Below, one piece after another: positions 22,153 through 30,474 of a stretch of DNA of 64,000 nt (the stretch's first letter is position 1; every line of letters begins with the position of its first letter). This stretch comes from Streptomyces sp. R44 (GTDB taxonomy: Bacteria; Actinomycetota; Actinomycetes; Streptomycetales; Streptomycetaceae). The notes beneath the pieces were generated by a model. The model was not told the origin of the DNA. It saw only the letters and a list, made by a program, of their open reading frames with translations, and searched no databases. The stretch lies in assembly GCF_041053105.1 (NCBI RefSeq), contig NZ_CP163444.1, positions 6,480,501 to 6,544,500 on the forward strand, given 5' to 3'. The position numbers and the translations under genes were made by a program.

Positions 22153-24645
22153 TTGCGACTGACCGACATCCTGTCGCGTCTCGACGGCGTGGAGGAGGAT
22201 CACGATGGCTACCTTGCGCTCTGCCCCGTGCACAACGATCGGAACCACCCGAGCCTGAAGCTCACGCTGAAGGAAGACGGCCGGCTTCTCATGGTCTGCC
22301 GCACGGGCTGCAACAACGCCGACATCCTGAAAGCTGCCAACCTTCCCGCGTCGGCGCTCTTCGACGTCGACGGCCAGGGCATGAAGACCGTGTCTGCGAA
22401 GACACCGGAGAGCATCGGCCCCGGAGAGATCGCCGGCCTCCGCATGTTCGTCGACGAGACGTCGGCGGCACTAGAGGACTGCCCGGAGGCCGTGGCGTAT
22501 CTGGCCGACCGGTTCGGTATCACGCCGGAGCTTGCGGAGGATCTGGGAGTCGGTTACGCGGCGCCCGAACGACGTTCTCAGCCGTGGTTGTCCCGCGGAT
22601 TCACGCGCTACCCCCGCATCACCGTCCCGTTGACGGGCTTCGACGGTGTGGTCCGTGGGCTCCAAGGCCGCGACATCTCGAAGAAGTGCCCCGCGCGCTG
22701 GGTCTCCCTCACGAACGTCGACGGCCGCACGTGGGCGAAGTACGGCTTTCTCAGCGCGGGCACCGGCTATGACACGGTCATCGTCACGGAGGGCCCGGGG
22801 GACGGGCTGACGTCGGTCGGCGTCGGCTACGACGCGCTCCTCATCCGCGGCGCCGGCCTGGCGAACAACGCGGCGCTCGTCACGGAGCTCGTGGCGCACC
22901 TGCGCGGCCGTGACGTCGTCCTCGCCTTCGACCCGGATGCGGCGGGGGAGCGAGGGACGAACGCGCTTGCGAAGGCGCTCATTGCCGACGGTCAGACCGT
23001 GCGACGGCTCCCCTTCCCGAACGTCGGTGAGGATCTCACCGCCTGGCGCGAGCGGACGCCGGACACCTTCGCGGAGGAGATGCACCGCGCGGTGCGGTCC
23101 GCGCCGGTCGTCGAGTTGGAGCAGCCCAAGGCGGAGACGCCCGCCCCGTCGACGGAGCCGGCAGTCTCCGCAACGGACGGCGCGCTCGCGGAGATGACGG
23201 AGTCCGCCCGCCAGGCGTTCGACGGGACCGACGTTGGCATCGCCGTGCGCCTGCGTGACTTCATGAACCGCGACGGGGGCGTTCGCTACGCCAAGGGGCT
23301 TGGCTTCCTCGTCTGGGACGGGAAGATCTGGGTTCCGGGTGACGCGAAGGTCCGGGAGGCTCTCCACCTCATGGGCGCCGAGCTCATTGCGTCGGGTGAC
23401 GACTCGAATCGGAAGCTCGCACTGAAGGCACTGACGAACCGCAGCATTGACGCCGTGATCAAGGAGCTCCCGAGCGTTCCCGGTGTCCCGGCCGACGCGA
23501 GCGACTTCGACTCTCGGCCGGAGCTCCTTTCAGTGGCGAACGGGACGATCAACCTGCGTCTCGGGACGATCCACCCCCACACCCCGGCGGACATGATCAC
23601 GCGACGCCTCGACGTCGCGTATGACCCGGAGGCGGAGGCGCCCCGATGGGATCGCTTCCTGACGGAGATCTTCCCGACGCACCCGGAGCTTCCCGGCTTC
23701 ATGCGTCGGCTCGTCGGCTACGGGATCACCGGCAGCACGGCGGAACAGTGCTTCGTCTTCATGCATGGAGGTGGAGCCAATGGGAAGAGTGCCTTCCTCG
23801 ACGCCCTCCTCTACGTCCTGCGTGGCGTCACGAAGAGCACCGAATTCAGCACGTTCGAGCAGCGGACGGCCGTGGGCCAGGCGTCGCCCGAACTGGCTGC
23901 CCTCCGCGGTGCGCGGCTCGTGACGGCGAGCGAGACGGAGAAGTACAGCCGCCTTGCTGAGGCACTCGTCAAGCAGTTGACCGGCGGGGACCCGGTGACG
24001 TGCCGGTTCCTGCATCAGAACCCCTTCACCTACGTGCCGTCGTTCCTCCTCATGGTCGCGGGCAACTACAAGCCGGCGATCCTGTCGCAGGATGTTGGCG
24101 TGTGGCGACGGGTCAAGCTCGTCCCCTTCGAGGCTGAGTTCCGCGGCGCCAAGGTGGACAAGTCGCTCCCCGCCACGCTCCGGGATGAGGCGGAGGGCAT
24201 CCTCGCGTGGGCCGTTCGCGGCGCCATGGAGTGGTACGCAACGGGGCTCCAGGAACCGGGATCCGTCAGCGACGCCACACAGGACTACCGGGAGTCGGAG
24301 GACCGACTTGCCGAGTTCATCGCGGCTCGCCTCGTCGTCGAGTCCGGTGCCCGGGTGCAGCCGATGCCCGTCCGCCGCGCCTACGCGGAGTGGGCGGAGG
24401 ACGCCGGCCTCAGCCGGAAGGAAGTGCTCTCCGGATGGGCACTGGGTGTGGAGCTGGAGAGCCGGGGCTTCAAGAAGGTGAAGTCCAGCGGCAAGTGGGG
24501 CTTCGTCGGCATCCGTCTGGCCACCGACGCAGAGGTGCAGAGCGCTAATCGCTTGGCGGAGCAGCCCGAGAGCGACGGTGCGGAGGAGGGCCCGAGCGGG
24601 CCCGCAGACATCTTCGGGCAGACACGAGAGGAGGCAGTAGCGTGA
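22153..24645 (+). CDS. Primase-helicase (zinc finger, TOPRIM, D5/SF3 helicase)
   Basis: An 830-residue replication protein starting at TTG after AGGGGAG. The N-terminus has a primase-type zinc site (CPVH at 24-27, Cys near 49 and 53). The TOPRIM part contains VTEGPGDGLTS and VLAFDPDAAGERG, with the metal-binding Glu and DxD. A Pro/Ala linker (~315-340) joins a D5-type domain. An SF3 ATPase core follows, with Walker A HGGGANGKSAFL near residue 538, RGARLVTASETEK, and MVAGNYKP as sensor. It should prime and unwind phage DNA, like phiC31 gp9A. It overlaps the polymerase gene by 4 nt. Confidence 0.92.
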   Translation: MRLTDILSRLDGVEEDHDGYLALCPVHNDRNHPSLKLTLKEDGRLLMVCRTGCNNADILKAANLPASALFDVDGQGMKTVSAKTPESIGPGEIAGLRMFVDETSAALEDCPEAVAYLADRFGITPELAEDLGVGYAAPERRSQPWLSRGFTRYPRITVPLTGFDGVVRGLQGRDISKKCPARWVSLTNVDGRTWAKYGFLSAGTGYDTVIVTEGPGDGLTSVGVGYDALLIRGAGLANNAALVTELVAHLRGRDVVLAFDPDAAGERGTNALAKALIADGQTVRRLPFPNVGEDLTAWRERTPDTFAEEMHRAVRSAPVVELEQPKAETPAPSTEPAVSATDGALAEMTESARQAFDGTDVGIAVRLRDFMNRDGGVRYAKGLGFLVWDGKIWVPGDAKVREALHLMGAELIASGDDSNRKLALKALTNRSIDAVIKELPSVPGVPADASDFDSRPELLSVANGTINLRLGTIHPHTPADMITRRLDVAYDPEAEAPRWDRFLTEIFPTHPELPGFMRRLVGYGITGSTAEQCFVFMHGGGANGKSAFLDALLYVLRGVTKSTEFSTFEQRTAVGQASPELAALRGARLVTASETEKYSRLAEALVKQLTGGDPVTCRFLHQNPFTYVPSFLLMVAGNYKPAILSQDVGVWRRVKLVPFEAEFRGAKVDKSLPATLRDEAEGILAWAVRGAMEWYATGLQEPGSVSDATQDYRESEDRLAEFIAARLVVESGARVQPMPVRRAYAEWAEDAGLSRKEVLSGWALGVELESRGFKKVKSSGKWGFVGIRLATDAEVQSANRLAEQPESDGAEEGPSGPADIFGQTREEAVA

Positions 24646-26567
24646 AGTACTTCCCTTACCGGATCGCGGGCGAAGAGACCATGACCCGTGTTCCGGAGAC
24701 GCCGCGGGACCTGGACGAGTTCAAGCGCTGGGTCGAACGCAAGGCACGCGCGGGCGAGATGATCGGCGCTGACACCGAGACGACCGGGCTCGACAGTTTC
24801 TCGCCGACGTACCGCCTCCGCACAGTTCAGTTCGGCGACGCCCTCGACGCGTGGGTGATCTGTGTCGAGCTCGGTCCGGTGTTCGCGGAAGCGGCCCGGT
24901 GGGCACTCCTGACGTTGCCTCGTCTCGTCTTCCACAACGCCACCTTCGATCTCCTCGTACTGGACCGCCACCTTGGGGTCCCGCTGGCGACGCTGGGCCC
25001 CAAGGTGGTGGACTCGAAGGTTATCGCTCATCTGTTCGACCCGCGACCCCGACACGAGGGTGGGCATGGACTGAGGCTGAAGGAGCTGTGCGCGAAGGAC
25101 GTCGACCCGCAGGCTCCGGATACTCAGGAAGACCTCACAGCCGTGTTCCGCTCCATCGGTGCCACGAAGGCGACGGGGTGGCGGAAGATCGACATCAACC
25201 ACCCGACCTACCTCCAGTACGCCGGCCTGGACGCGATCCTCGTATCCCGGTGGCTGCCCGTCGGCGTCGAACGGCTCCACAGGGCAGGGATCCGTCAGAC
25301 GCTCGTGGACTTCGAACACCGCGTGATGCTCATCTGCGCCAAGATGGAGCGGCGCGGAATGCGGGTGGATCAGGAGTACGTCCGCGATCTCGTCGGCCGT
25401 CTGGAGGAAGAGGCCGCACACCATGCGGCGCTCGCGGCGCGGTACGGCGTGACGTCGGTCAACGCTCCGAAGCAGGTTTCCGCGGCTCTGTTGGGCATGG
25501 GGGAGACGCTAACCGAGACCACTGACAGCGGGGCTCTGAAGGTCGACAAGAGCATCCTCCTGGACCTGGCCGACCTCGACACCCAGTGGCAGCCGCGCGG
25601 GACGAGGACGCCGAATCCGTTGGCTGATGCGGTCCTTCGGAGCAAGCGGGCCGGCAAGTGGTCGACGTCCTACGGCATCGCCATGCGCGACGGCCTCGAC
25701 GTCGAAGGGCGGATCCACCCGAAGATCAACAGTCTTCAGGCCAGGACCGCCCGCATGTCCATCTCGGGCCCGCCGCTCCAACAGCTCCCCTCGGGCGACT
25801 GGACGATCCGACGCGCACTCATGGCGGAGCCGGGGCACCGAGTCTTCTCCGTCGACTATGCGGCCGTGGAGATGCGGGTCCTGGCGGCCCTGGCGGACGA
25901 GACGGTCATGAAGCGGGCCATCGCGGAGGGACGTGACCTCCACGGCTTCACAGCGGAGCTCATCTACGGGCCTGACTACACGAGCTTTCACCGGAAGCTC
26001 TGCAAGGGCGTCGGCTTCGGCAAGGTCTACGGAGGAGGGGCAACTACGTTGTCCCGTCAGACCGGCGCCCCGCTGTCCGACGTCAAGACAGCTATCTCCG
26101 CGTATGACCGGACGTACCGCGGGATCAAGCGCTACAGCGCGCGTCTCCAGCGTGAGGCACGCGCGGACGGATACGTCGTATGGACTCCGGTAGGCCGGCG
26201 CCTGCCGCTGGACCGGGACCGGGTGTACGCCGCGACGAACTATGCGGTCCAGTCGACAGCGCGCGACGTCCTGTGTCAGGCGCTAGTGGACATGGATGAG
26301 AAGGGACTGACCGACCAGCTGTACCTCCCGATTCACGACGAGGTGCTTGGGTCGGCCCCGGACGACATCGCGGAGGATGTGGCGCGGGAGGTCGGCGCCA
26401 CGATGGCGATGGACTTCTTCGGCGTGCCCCTCGACACAGACCCGGAGGTTGGAGGCCGTAGCTGGGGGTCCCTCTACATGAAGAAGGCGGACGCGATGGT
26501 GCAGCACGATCCCTGGTACGCGGCGCACCCTGACGAGGCGGCAGCCGCCGAGGAGCGTCGACGGTGA
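24642..26567 (+). CDS. Family A DNA polymerase
   Basis: A 641-residue phage replicative polymerase. The exonuclease Exo I motif is GADTETTGLD (Asp 44, Glu 46), with FHNATFDLLVLDR and YAGLDAILVSR as Exo II/III. Polymerase motif A is VFSVDYAAVEMRVLAAL near residue 402. KLCKGVGFGKVYGGG is the O-helix motif B, and LPIHDEVLGS motif C. All catalytic acids are present, so both polymerase and proofreading should be active. The GTG overlaps the primase stop. Confidence 0.95.
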   Translation: MKYFPYRIAGEETMTRVPETPRDLDEFKRWVERKARAGEMIGADTETTGLDSFSPTYRLRTVQFGDALDAWVICVELGPVFAEAARWALLTLPRLVFHNATFDLLVLDRHLGVPLATLGPKVVDSKVIAHLFDPRPRHEGGHGLRLKELCAKDVDPQAPDTQEDLTAVFRSIGATKATGWRKIDINHPTYLQYAGLDAILVSRWLPVGVERLHRAGIRQTLVDFEHRVMLICAKMERRGMRVDQEYVRDLVGRLEEEAAHHAALAARYGVTSVNAPKQVSAALLGMGETLTETTDSGALKVDKSILLDLADLDTQWQPRGTRTPNPLADAVLRSKRAGKWSTSYGIAMRDGLDVEGRIHPKINSLQARTARMSISGPPLQQLPSGDWTIRRALMAEPGHRVFSVDYAAVEMRVLAALADETVMKRAIAEGRDLHGFTAELIYGPDYTSFHRKLCKGVGFGKVYGGGATTLSRQTGAPLSDVKTAISAYDRTYRGIKRYSARLQREARADGYVVWTPVGRRLPLDRDRVYAATNYAVQSTARDVLCQALVDMDEKGLTDQLYLPIHDEVLGSAPDDIAEDVAREVGATMAMDFFGVPLDTDPEVGGRSWGSLYMKKADAMVQHDPWYAAHPDEAAAAEERRR

Positions 26568-26938
26568 GTGGTCTAGTGGTGGCGCAATATCGTCCCCGCG
26601 TCGTCCGGACTACACGTCGTTCCCCGCGCCCCATGCGTACCCCTCGTCGCGCTGATCTGGCGGAACTGCCTTCCCGAGACGCCATCCTGAGGCGCTGGGA
26701 GGAGCTCGAATGGTGGTCCTGCGCCTACTGTGACCGCCCGTTCGGCGAAAAGGTTGTAGCGGAGGTGGACCATATTCGTCCGCTTGCGAAGGGCGGGCGT
26801 GATGAGTGGGTGAACTTCAACCCCGCGTGCCGTGAATGCAATCGGGGCAAGGGAGACCTCGACGTCGACGATTGGATCTCCATGTCCGCAGGCCAGAGGG
26901 AAGCGGAGGGCGACCTTTCGATTACAGAGGGCCACTGA
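26564..26938 (+). CDS. HNH endonuclease
   Basis: A 124-residue protein with a classical zinc HNH motif: CAYCDRPFG, VDHIRPLAKGG, then FNPACRECNRGKGD. The N-terminus is very basic. It overlaps the polymerase stop by 4 nt. In phages such enzymes can be homing nucleases or packaging accessories; no terminase is nearby, so the role is open. Confidence 0.85.
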   Translation: MSGLVVAQYRPRVVRTTRRSPRPMRTPRRADLAELPSRDAILRRWEELEWWSCAYCDRPFGEKVVAEVDHIRPLAKGGRDEWVNFNPACRECNRGKGDLDVDDWISMSAGQREAEGDLSITEGH

Positions 26939-27010
26939 TAGGCACTTACGACACGAACACACCGTCTTCACATGTCACGGTTTGGTAACGGCCTGATGGT
27001 TGACGTCTCA

Positions 27011-27030
27011 GTTGTGCCGATCGGCATAAC
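27011..27030. promoter_or_regulatory. Element C0: decayed palindrome
   Basis: GTTGTGCCGATCGGCATAAC differs at only two positions from the palindrome in elements C1-C3. The conserved promoter part that follows the other copies is absent here. Confidence 0.55.
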
Positions 27031-27039
27031 TCCAGCTCA

Positions 27040-27073
27040 GGGGGCGAGTCGCCTTTAGCCCACTCTCGCCCCC
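27040..27073 (+). terminator. Hairpin, probable terminator after the replication genes
   Basis: Perfect arms GGGGGCGAG/CTCGCCCCC with a 16-nt loop and no T run. It lies between the HNH gene and the next operon. Confidence 0.5.
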
Positions 27074-27158
27074 GCTGTCACCCAGGTACCCAAACCGTGC
27101 AAATCCGCCCATTGAAGGGGTCCTTTTCGGCCCCGAGTTGATTGCTCGTGGAGGATCA

Positions 27159-27518
27159 GTGACCTACAGTCCAGGACACATCGACGGACAGCGAATGATC
27201 GAGCTAGCCGACTCGCTCGATCAGGATCTGGCAGACATGCGCCAGATGATCGCTGCCTACGACGACGCAGTGACCATGCCGGGCCGCGTGCCCGACGTGG
27301 ATGCGGACGGAACTGGCCGGCAGGCGACGCACGGACCATCCCGCCCGACGGAGCGAATTGCGCTGGACGACCGGCGCCTTGCGCTCCTCGAAGAAGTGCA
27401 CAGGGGGGCAGCCGCGCTGCCATACGCCGTAGCCACCGTGCGCGGCATCGTCGCATCCATGGACCGCGCTCTTGCCCGCTGGGAGGGGGAGGAGCCGGTT
27501 CACGACACGGGGGAGTGA
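27159..27518 (+). CDS. Helical phage protein, unknown
   Basis: A 119-residue protein; the GTG at 27159 follows GGAGG at a short distance. Two helical parts flank a Pro/Asp/Gly-rich linker, and the C-terminal one has LPYAVATVRGIVASMDRAL. It looks like a four-helix phage accessory protein, but I recognise no function. Confidence 0.6.
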   Translation: MTYSPGHIDGQRMIELADSLDQDLADMRQMIAAYDDAVTMPGRVPDVDADGTGRQATHGPSRPTERIALDDRRLALLEEVHRGAAALPYAVATVRGIVASMDRALARWEGEEPVHDTGE

Positions 27519-27521
27519 TCC

Positions 27522-27746
27522 GTGATCGTCCTGATCGGCCCGCAAAGTACTGATGACGAGAGGGGGGACCTCGAAGAGACGGCCGGGTTCCTCGGTGCCG
27601 TCCGCATGACGCCTGACGTCGACTGGGCGTTGGTGACGGGGTTTCTCGTAACCCCCGACTGGGAGCGGTGCTCCGGCGCGAGAGCCGACGTGGCCGCAGC
27701 TCGTGTCTTCGGGCTCCCCATCGAGCAACTGAACACGATCCGCTAA
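27522..27746 (+). CDS. DUF4406-like nucleoside-hydrolase-fold protein
   Basis: A 74-residue protein. VLIGPQSTDDERGDLEETA opens a Rossmann-like half, and PDWERCSGARADVAAARVFGLPI matches the DUF4406 / deoxyribosyltransferase-like pattern of W-x-S-GA-x-x-E/D. It is shorter than usual (about 95), lacking an N-terminal strand. Its final Arg and TAA stop are inside operator A5. Confidence 0.6.
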   Translation: MIVLIGPQSTDDERGDLEETAGFLGAVRMTPDVDWALVTGFLVTPDWERCSGARADVAAARVFGLPIEQLNTIR

Positions 27747-27757
27747 TCGACTAGCGG
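27740..27757. promoter_or_regulatory. Element A5: operator-like palindrome overlapping a stop codon
   Basis: CCGCTAATCGACTAGCGG contains the TAA stop of the preceding gene and is followed by AACTTCGCGG. Confidence 0.72.
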
Positions 27758-27767
27758 AACTTCGCGG

Positions 27768-27793
27768 GCCCCCGTTCCACGTGGGACGGGGGC
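27768..27793 (+). terminator. Terminator-like hairpin
   Basis: The stem GCCCCCGTTCCAC/GTGGGACGGGGGC (one mismatch, minimal loop) is followed by TTCGTCGT, directly after operator A5. Confidence 0.65.
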
Positions 27794-27886
27794 TTCGTCG
27801 TCCCCAAACAGGTTCAGGGGCACGCCAATTGAAGCATGGGCCAGAGCTTCTGGTCTTCGTGGTGTGACCCACACCACAAAACACCA

Positions 27887-27921
27887 CCCGAACATTTCTG
27901 AGCTACCCCCACACAACTGAA
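27887..27921 (+). promoter_or_regulatory. Element B4: repeated promoter-like block
   Basis: CCCGAACAT, a 7-nt gap, then CTACCCCCACACAACT. It lies 32 nt upstream of the sigma-like gene. Confidence 0.65.
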
Positions 27922-27953
27922 GTACACGAAGCACTCACGGAAGCGAGAACGAG

Positions 27954-28718
27954 ATGGACCGCACCCAGGTTACGGACACGCTCATCACTGCCGCTCAGGG
28001 CGGGGACCGGGATGCCATGTGGCAGATCGTCTCGGCCTATGAGGGCGTTCTCGTGTCGACCGTCCGCGCCGTGGCTTCCACCGCCACGCCGGACCAGTTC
28101 GACGATCTCCTCCAGGAGGCGCGGGCGATCCTGATCCAGCACGTCCACGCCTTTGAGGTGAAGACGACGTCCGCTCAGCTCAGCACCTTCGCCCACCGGG
28201 CCGTGCGTCGCGGCGTGGCCACGGAGTGGGTGAAGATGACGACCGGTCTGACCATCGAGCCGAGCGCCGCACTCGCCGTCCGACGCGCTCTTCACCAGAC
28301 GGAGGGCGACGTCGAAGGGGCGTGGATGATCGTCGGCTCCGACCACGACCCCCGCCGTCGGATGAGCCGGGAGACCTTCGTGGCAATCCTGGAGGCCCTG
28401 GAAGGAACGGACTCGCTGGACGCTCCGGCCGGCGGGGACGAGGACGGCGGCGTCACAGTGGGCGACGCGCTCCCGGACCCGGAAGGCGACTTCACCACCG
28501 ACGCGCAGCGCCGCACGCTCGCACGCTTCTTGCTCGGCCAGATCGCGAACCGGCAGGCATTCGCGCTCCGAGCGTTCTACGGCATTGGCATGTCGCAGAT
28601 GGCTGACCAGGAGGCGGCACTCGACATGGGGGTATCGACCATCCGCGTGCGCACCCTGCGGGCCGACGGCATCAAGTCCGCCCGCCGAGTCGCGAACGTG
28701 CACGGCATCGCAGCGTAA
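27954..28718 (+). CDS. Sigma-70-like RNA polymerase factor
   Basis: A 254-residue protein with sigma layout. The region 2 part (residues ~15-95) includes DQFDDLLQEARAILIQHVHAFE and TFAHRAVRRGVATEW. The middle contains an acidic DEDGG linker. A region 4 helix-turn-helix near residues 195-245 reads FALRAFYGIGMSQMADQEAAL, then MGVSTIRVRTLRADG. It probably redirects host RNA polymerase to phage promoters. Elements B and C are candidate targets, and B4 lies just upstream of its own gene. Confidence 0.72.
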   Translation: MDRTQVTDTLITAAQGGDRDAMWQIVSAYEGVLVSTVRAVASTATPDQFDDLLQEARAILIQHVHAFEVKTTSAQLSTFAHRAVRRGVATEWVKMTTGLTIEPSAALAVRRALHQTEGDVEGAWMIVGSDHDPRRRMSRETFVAILEALEGTDSLDAPAGGDEDGGVTVGDALPDPEGDFTTDAQRRTLARFLLGQIANRQAFALRAFYGIGMSQMADQEAALDMGVSTIRVRTLRADGIKSARRVANVHGIAA

Positions 28719-28749
28719 GACACTCACTAACTACCGAGAGGACACCACC

Positions 28750-28893
28750 ATGAACCGCCTCCCCTCCCTCGACGAGTACGACGTCCAGGGCGTTCGCACC
28801 GCTGAAGCCGCCCTCTGGGGCGACGACATCCGGAACGCCGTCGAGACCCTCCAGGACGCGGAGCTCCTGGACTACGCGCTCGACTGCGACTGA
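28750..28893 (+). CDS. 47-residue acidic phage protein, unknown
   Basis: MNRLPSLDEYDVQGVRTAEA with an acidic helical tail. ATG after CGAGAGG, 31 nt after the sigma-like gene. It ends just before operator A6. Confidence 0.5.
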   Translation: MNRLPSLDEYDVQGVRTAEAALWGDDIRNAVETLQDAELLDYALDCD

Positions 28894-28896
28894 GAA

Positions 28897-28914
28897 CCGC
28901 TAATCGATTAGCGG
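28897..28914. promoter_or_regulatory. Element A6: perfect operator palindrome
   Basis: CCGCTAATCGATTAGCGG starts 3 bp after a stop codon. The downstream ACCGCTAGACATCGAC is nearly repeated after A7, so A6 and A7 are parts of a longer duplicated leader. Confidence 0.75.
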
Positions 28915-28942
28915 ACCGCTAGACATCGACAGAGGAGAGAAC

Positions 28943-29389
28943 ATGAGCAGCGAGACCCGCTACCCGGAAGAACTCTTGGGCGAGGACAGCGACGACGGCA
29001 CCATGCCGGAGAACGTCGCGACGCTGCGGGAGGCCGTTGTGGGGCACCGCATCGTGAAGGCGGAGGCCGGCGTCGAGACCACCGACCGATGGGGGCGCCG
29101 TACCACGGCACCGCTCGTCATCACGCTGGACAACGGCAAGCGCGTCGAGCTCCGCAACACCGACGACTGCTGTGCGTACACGGAGCTGGAGAGCTTCCTC
29201 CTCCACCCGGAGAAGGTCGACCACATCATCACGGGTGTTGGGACCACCGACGGGTACGACACCTGGCACATCTACGCCGACATGGGGGACGTCCTGGAAC
29301 TGTCGGTCGGCTGGAGCTGCGGGAACCCGTTCTGGTACGGCTACGGCTTCGACATCAGCGTCAAGGAGCTGGACGACGAGACCCGCTAA
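28943..29389 (+). CDS. DUF7448-like phage protein
   Basis: A 148-residue protein with EAVVGHRIVKAEAGVE, LVITLDNGKRVELRNTDDCC and AYTELESFLLHPEKV. This resembles a beta-rich family common in Streptomyces phages. The paired Cys (DDCCAYTE) is its hallmark. Function is unknown. The last Arg codon and TAA are inside operator A7. ATG after AGAGGAG. Confidence 0.6.
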   Translation: MSSETRYPEELLGEDSDDGTMPENVATLREAVVGHRIVKAEAGVETTDRWGRRTTAPLVITLDNGKRVELRNTDDCCAYTELESFLLHPEKVDHIITGVGTTDGYDTWHIYADMGDVLELSVGWSCGNPFWYGYGFDISVKELDDETR

Positions 29390-29400
29390 TCGATTAGCGG
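29383..29400. promoter_or_regulatory. Element A7: perfect operator palindrome overlapping a stop codon
   Basis: CCGCTAATCGATTAGCGG with the TAA stop of the upstream gene inside. It is followed by ACCGCTAGGCATCGAC, as after A6. Confidence 0.75.
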
Positions 29401-29430
29401 ACCGCTAGGCATCGACACAGAGGAGAGATC

Positions 29431-29736
29431 ATGAACGGCATCAAGCTCGGTGACCGCGTGGAGATCACGAGGTACCGGGGATACAGCACTGACGGCGACA
29501 CGCTGTACGTCGGGCTGCGGGGGACCGTCGACCGCATCGACGACGGCGACAGCCTCCCCTTCCGTGTCGACACGGACGACGAGGGGCAGCTTTGGGCCGC
29601 GGAAGTCCGGAAGGTGCCCAATGACCGCGAGCACTACGTCACCCGCGCGAAGGAGCTCCTCGAAGGAACCCACGCGATGGCCGGCGACATCCTCCGCATG
29701 GCCCGCTTCCTGGCCGGTGAGGATGGGGACCGCTAA
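29431..29736 (+). CDS. Small phage protein with barrel-like N-terminus, unknown
   Basis: A 101-residue protein: IKLGDRVEITRYRGYST and LRGTVDRIDDGDSLPFRVD suggest a small SH3-like barrel, followed by a helix. The stop codon TAA lies inside operator A8. Confidence 0.6.
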   Translation: MNGIKLGDRVEITRYRGYSTDGDTLYVGLRGTVDRIDDGDSLPFRVDTDDEGQLWAAEVRKVPNDREHYVTRAKELLEGTHAMAGDILRMARFLAGEDGDR

Positions 29737-29747
29737 TTGTTTAGCGG
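29730..29747. promoter_or_regulatory. Element A8: operator-like palindrome overlapping a stop codon
   Basis: CCGCTAATTGTTTAGCGG with the TAA stop inside, followed by AACTTC. It lies 16 bp before element C1. Confidence 0.7.
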
Positions 29748-29763
29748 AACTTCCCCCAAAGGA

Positions 29764-29802
29764 GTTGTGCCGGTCGGCACAACTGTGTCATCCTGGAGTC
29801 AC
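29764..29802 (+). promoter_or_regulatory. Element C1: palindromic promoter-like block
   Basis: The palindrome GTTGTGCCGGTCGGCACAAC is followed by TGTGTCATCCTGGAGTCAC. TTGTGC and CATCCT could serve as -35 and -10 boxes 18 nt apart, with the palindrome covering the -35. Near-identical copies are at 31,276 and 32,735. Confidence 0.7.
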
Positions 29803-29832
29803 GCAAGGAACTCGCGAGACAAGGGGAAGAGT

Positions 29833-30006
29833 ATGTGGGTTGAGGTGCACTGCGGAAGCTGCGGCGGACGCTTTGGCGGGGCGAACGAGATCGACGGATG
29901 GCGCTGCAAGGCGTGCGGGCACGAGATCGTTCCGTCCGACCTCGTGGACGCCGACGACTGGAAGCTGAACGACGGCGAGCTGTTCGTCCTCGACATGTCG
30001 CTGTAG
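29833..30006 (+). CDS. 57-residue zinc-ribbon protein
   Basis: CGSCGG and CKACGHEIVP form two CxxC knuckles of a zinc ribbon; the C-terminus is acidic. The ATG at 29833 follows AGGGGAAG. Longer in-frame starts would read through the C1 promoter and were rejected. Confidence 0.65.
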   Translation: MWVEVHCGSCGGRFGGANEIDGWRCKACGHEIVPSDLVDADDWKLNDGELFVLDMSL

Positions 30007-30018
30007 TTCCACCACCTT

Positions 30019-30053
30019 CCGGGTCCCTGCCAATTGCGGTGGCGGGGACCCGG
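30019..30053 (+). promoter_or_regulatory. Element D2: hairpin with AATTGCGG loop
   Basis: The stem CCGGGTCCCTGCC with its partner closes on AATTGCGG, 13 nt after the zinc-ribbon gene stop. No U tract. Confidence 0.7.
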
Positions 30054-30072
30054 ATCCCCAGAAGGAGAAGCA

Positions 30073-30237
30073 GTGACCACGGCACAGCTCTTGAAGGCTC
30101 GTAACTCTGGCGCCCGGATCATGGTCGGCTCAACGGAGGTCAAGTTCCGGCCTCGCAAAGACCGGGACCGCTCTCCGTGGCGCGCGGAGGGCAGCTCCAT
30201 CCGCTACACGGCGCGTGAGTGCCGCGCCACCGACTAG
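30073..30237 (+). CDS. 54-residue phage protein, paralogue of 30,575
   Basis: TTAQLLKARNSGARIM, then KDRDRSPW and SIRYTARECRATD. It shares the pattern LL-GA-I-PR-DR-PW-RY-A-C with the gene at 30,575. GTG start after AAGGAGAAG. Function is unknown. Confidence 0.55.
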   Translation: MTTAQLLKARNSGARIMVGSTEVKFRPRKDRDRSPWRAEGSSIRYTARECRATD

Positions 30238-30308
30238 CCGAAACGCCCTCCGGGGCGTCCGCGGGGCATGGCCTACCCGCGCTGAGGAGGCAGGCCGAAG
30301 GAGGAGAG

Positions 30309-30467
30309 ATGGCGCACAGCTTCACCATCGAGACGTATGACCACAGCAACGGGGAGGAGCAGGAGCAGCCGTTCACCGACGTCGACGAGGCCGTAACGGA
30401 GTTCAAGCGCCTGGCGGTGCTGATGAGCGACTCATTCTCAGTGACCCTCCGTCGAGAGACGGACTGA
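30309..30467 (+). CDS. 52-residue phage protein, unknown
   Basis: MAHSFTIETYDHSNGEEQ with a C-terminal strand SFSVTLRRETD. ATG after GGAGGAGAG. A GC-rich hairpin precedes it. Confidence 0.5.
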   Translation: MAHSFTIETYDHSNGEEQEQPFTDVDEAVTEFKRLAVLMSDSFSVTLRRETD

Positions 30468-30474
30468 CCCACCC

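Noticed and set aside
24542..24559. A-like sequence GCGCTAATCGCTTGGCGG inside the primase gene
   Set aside because: It is within coding sequence, has mismatches in both halves and is not at a gene border, so it is not counted as an operator.
26564..26938. HNH gene as a packaging gene marking the terminase/cos region
   Set aside because: No terminase or portal gene is near; it overlaps the DNA polymerase gene and is followed by unrelated small genes.
29737..29832. N-terminal extension of the zinc-ribbon protein through element C1
   Set aside because: It would translate the promoter palindrome and lacks a ribosome site; ATG 29833 has one.
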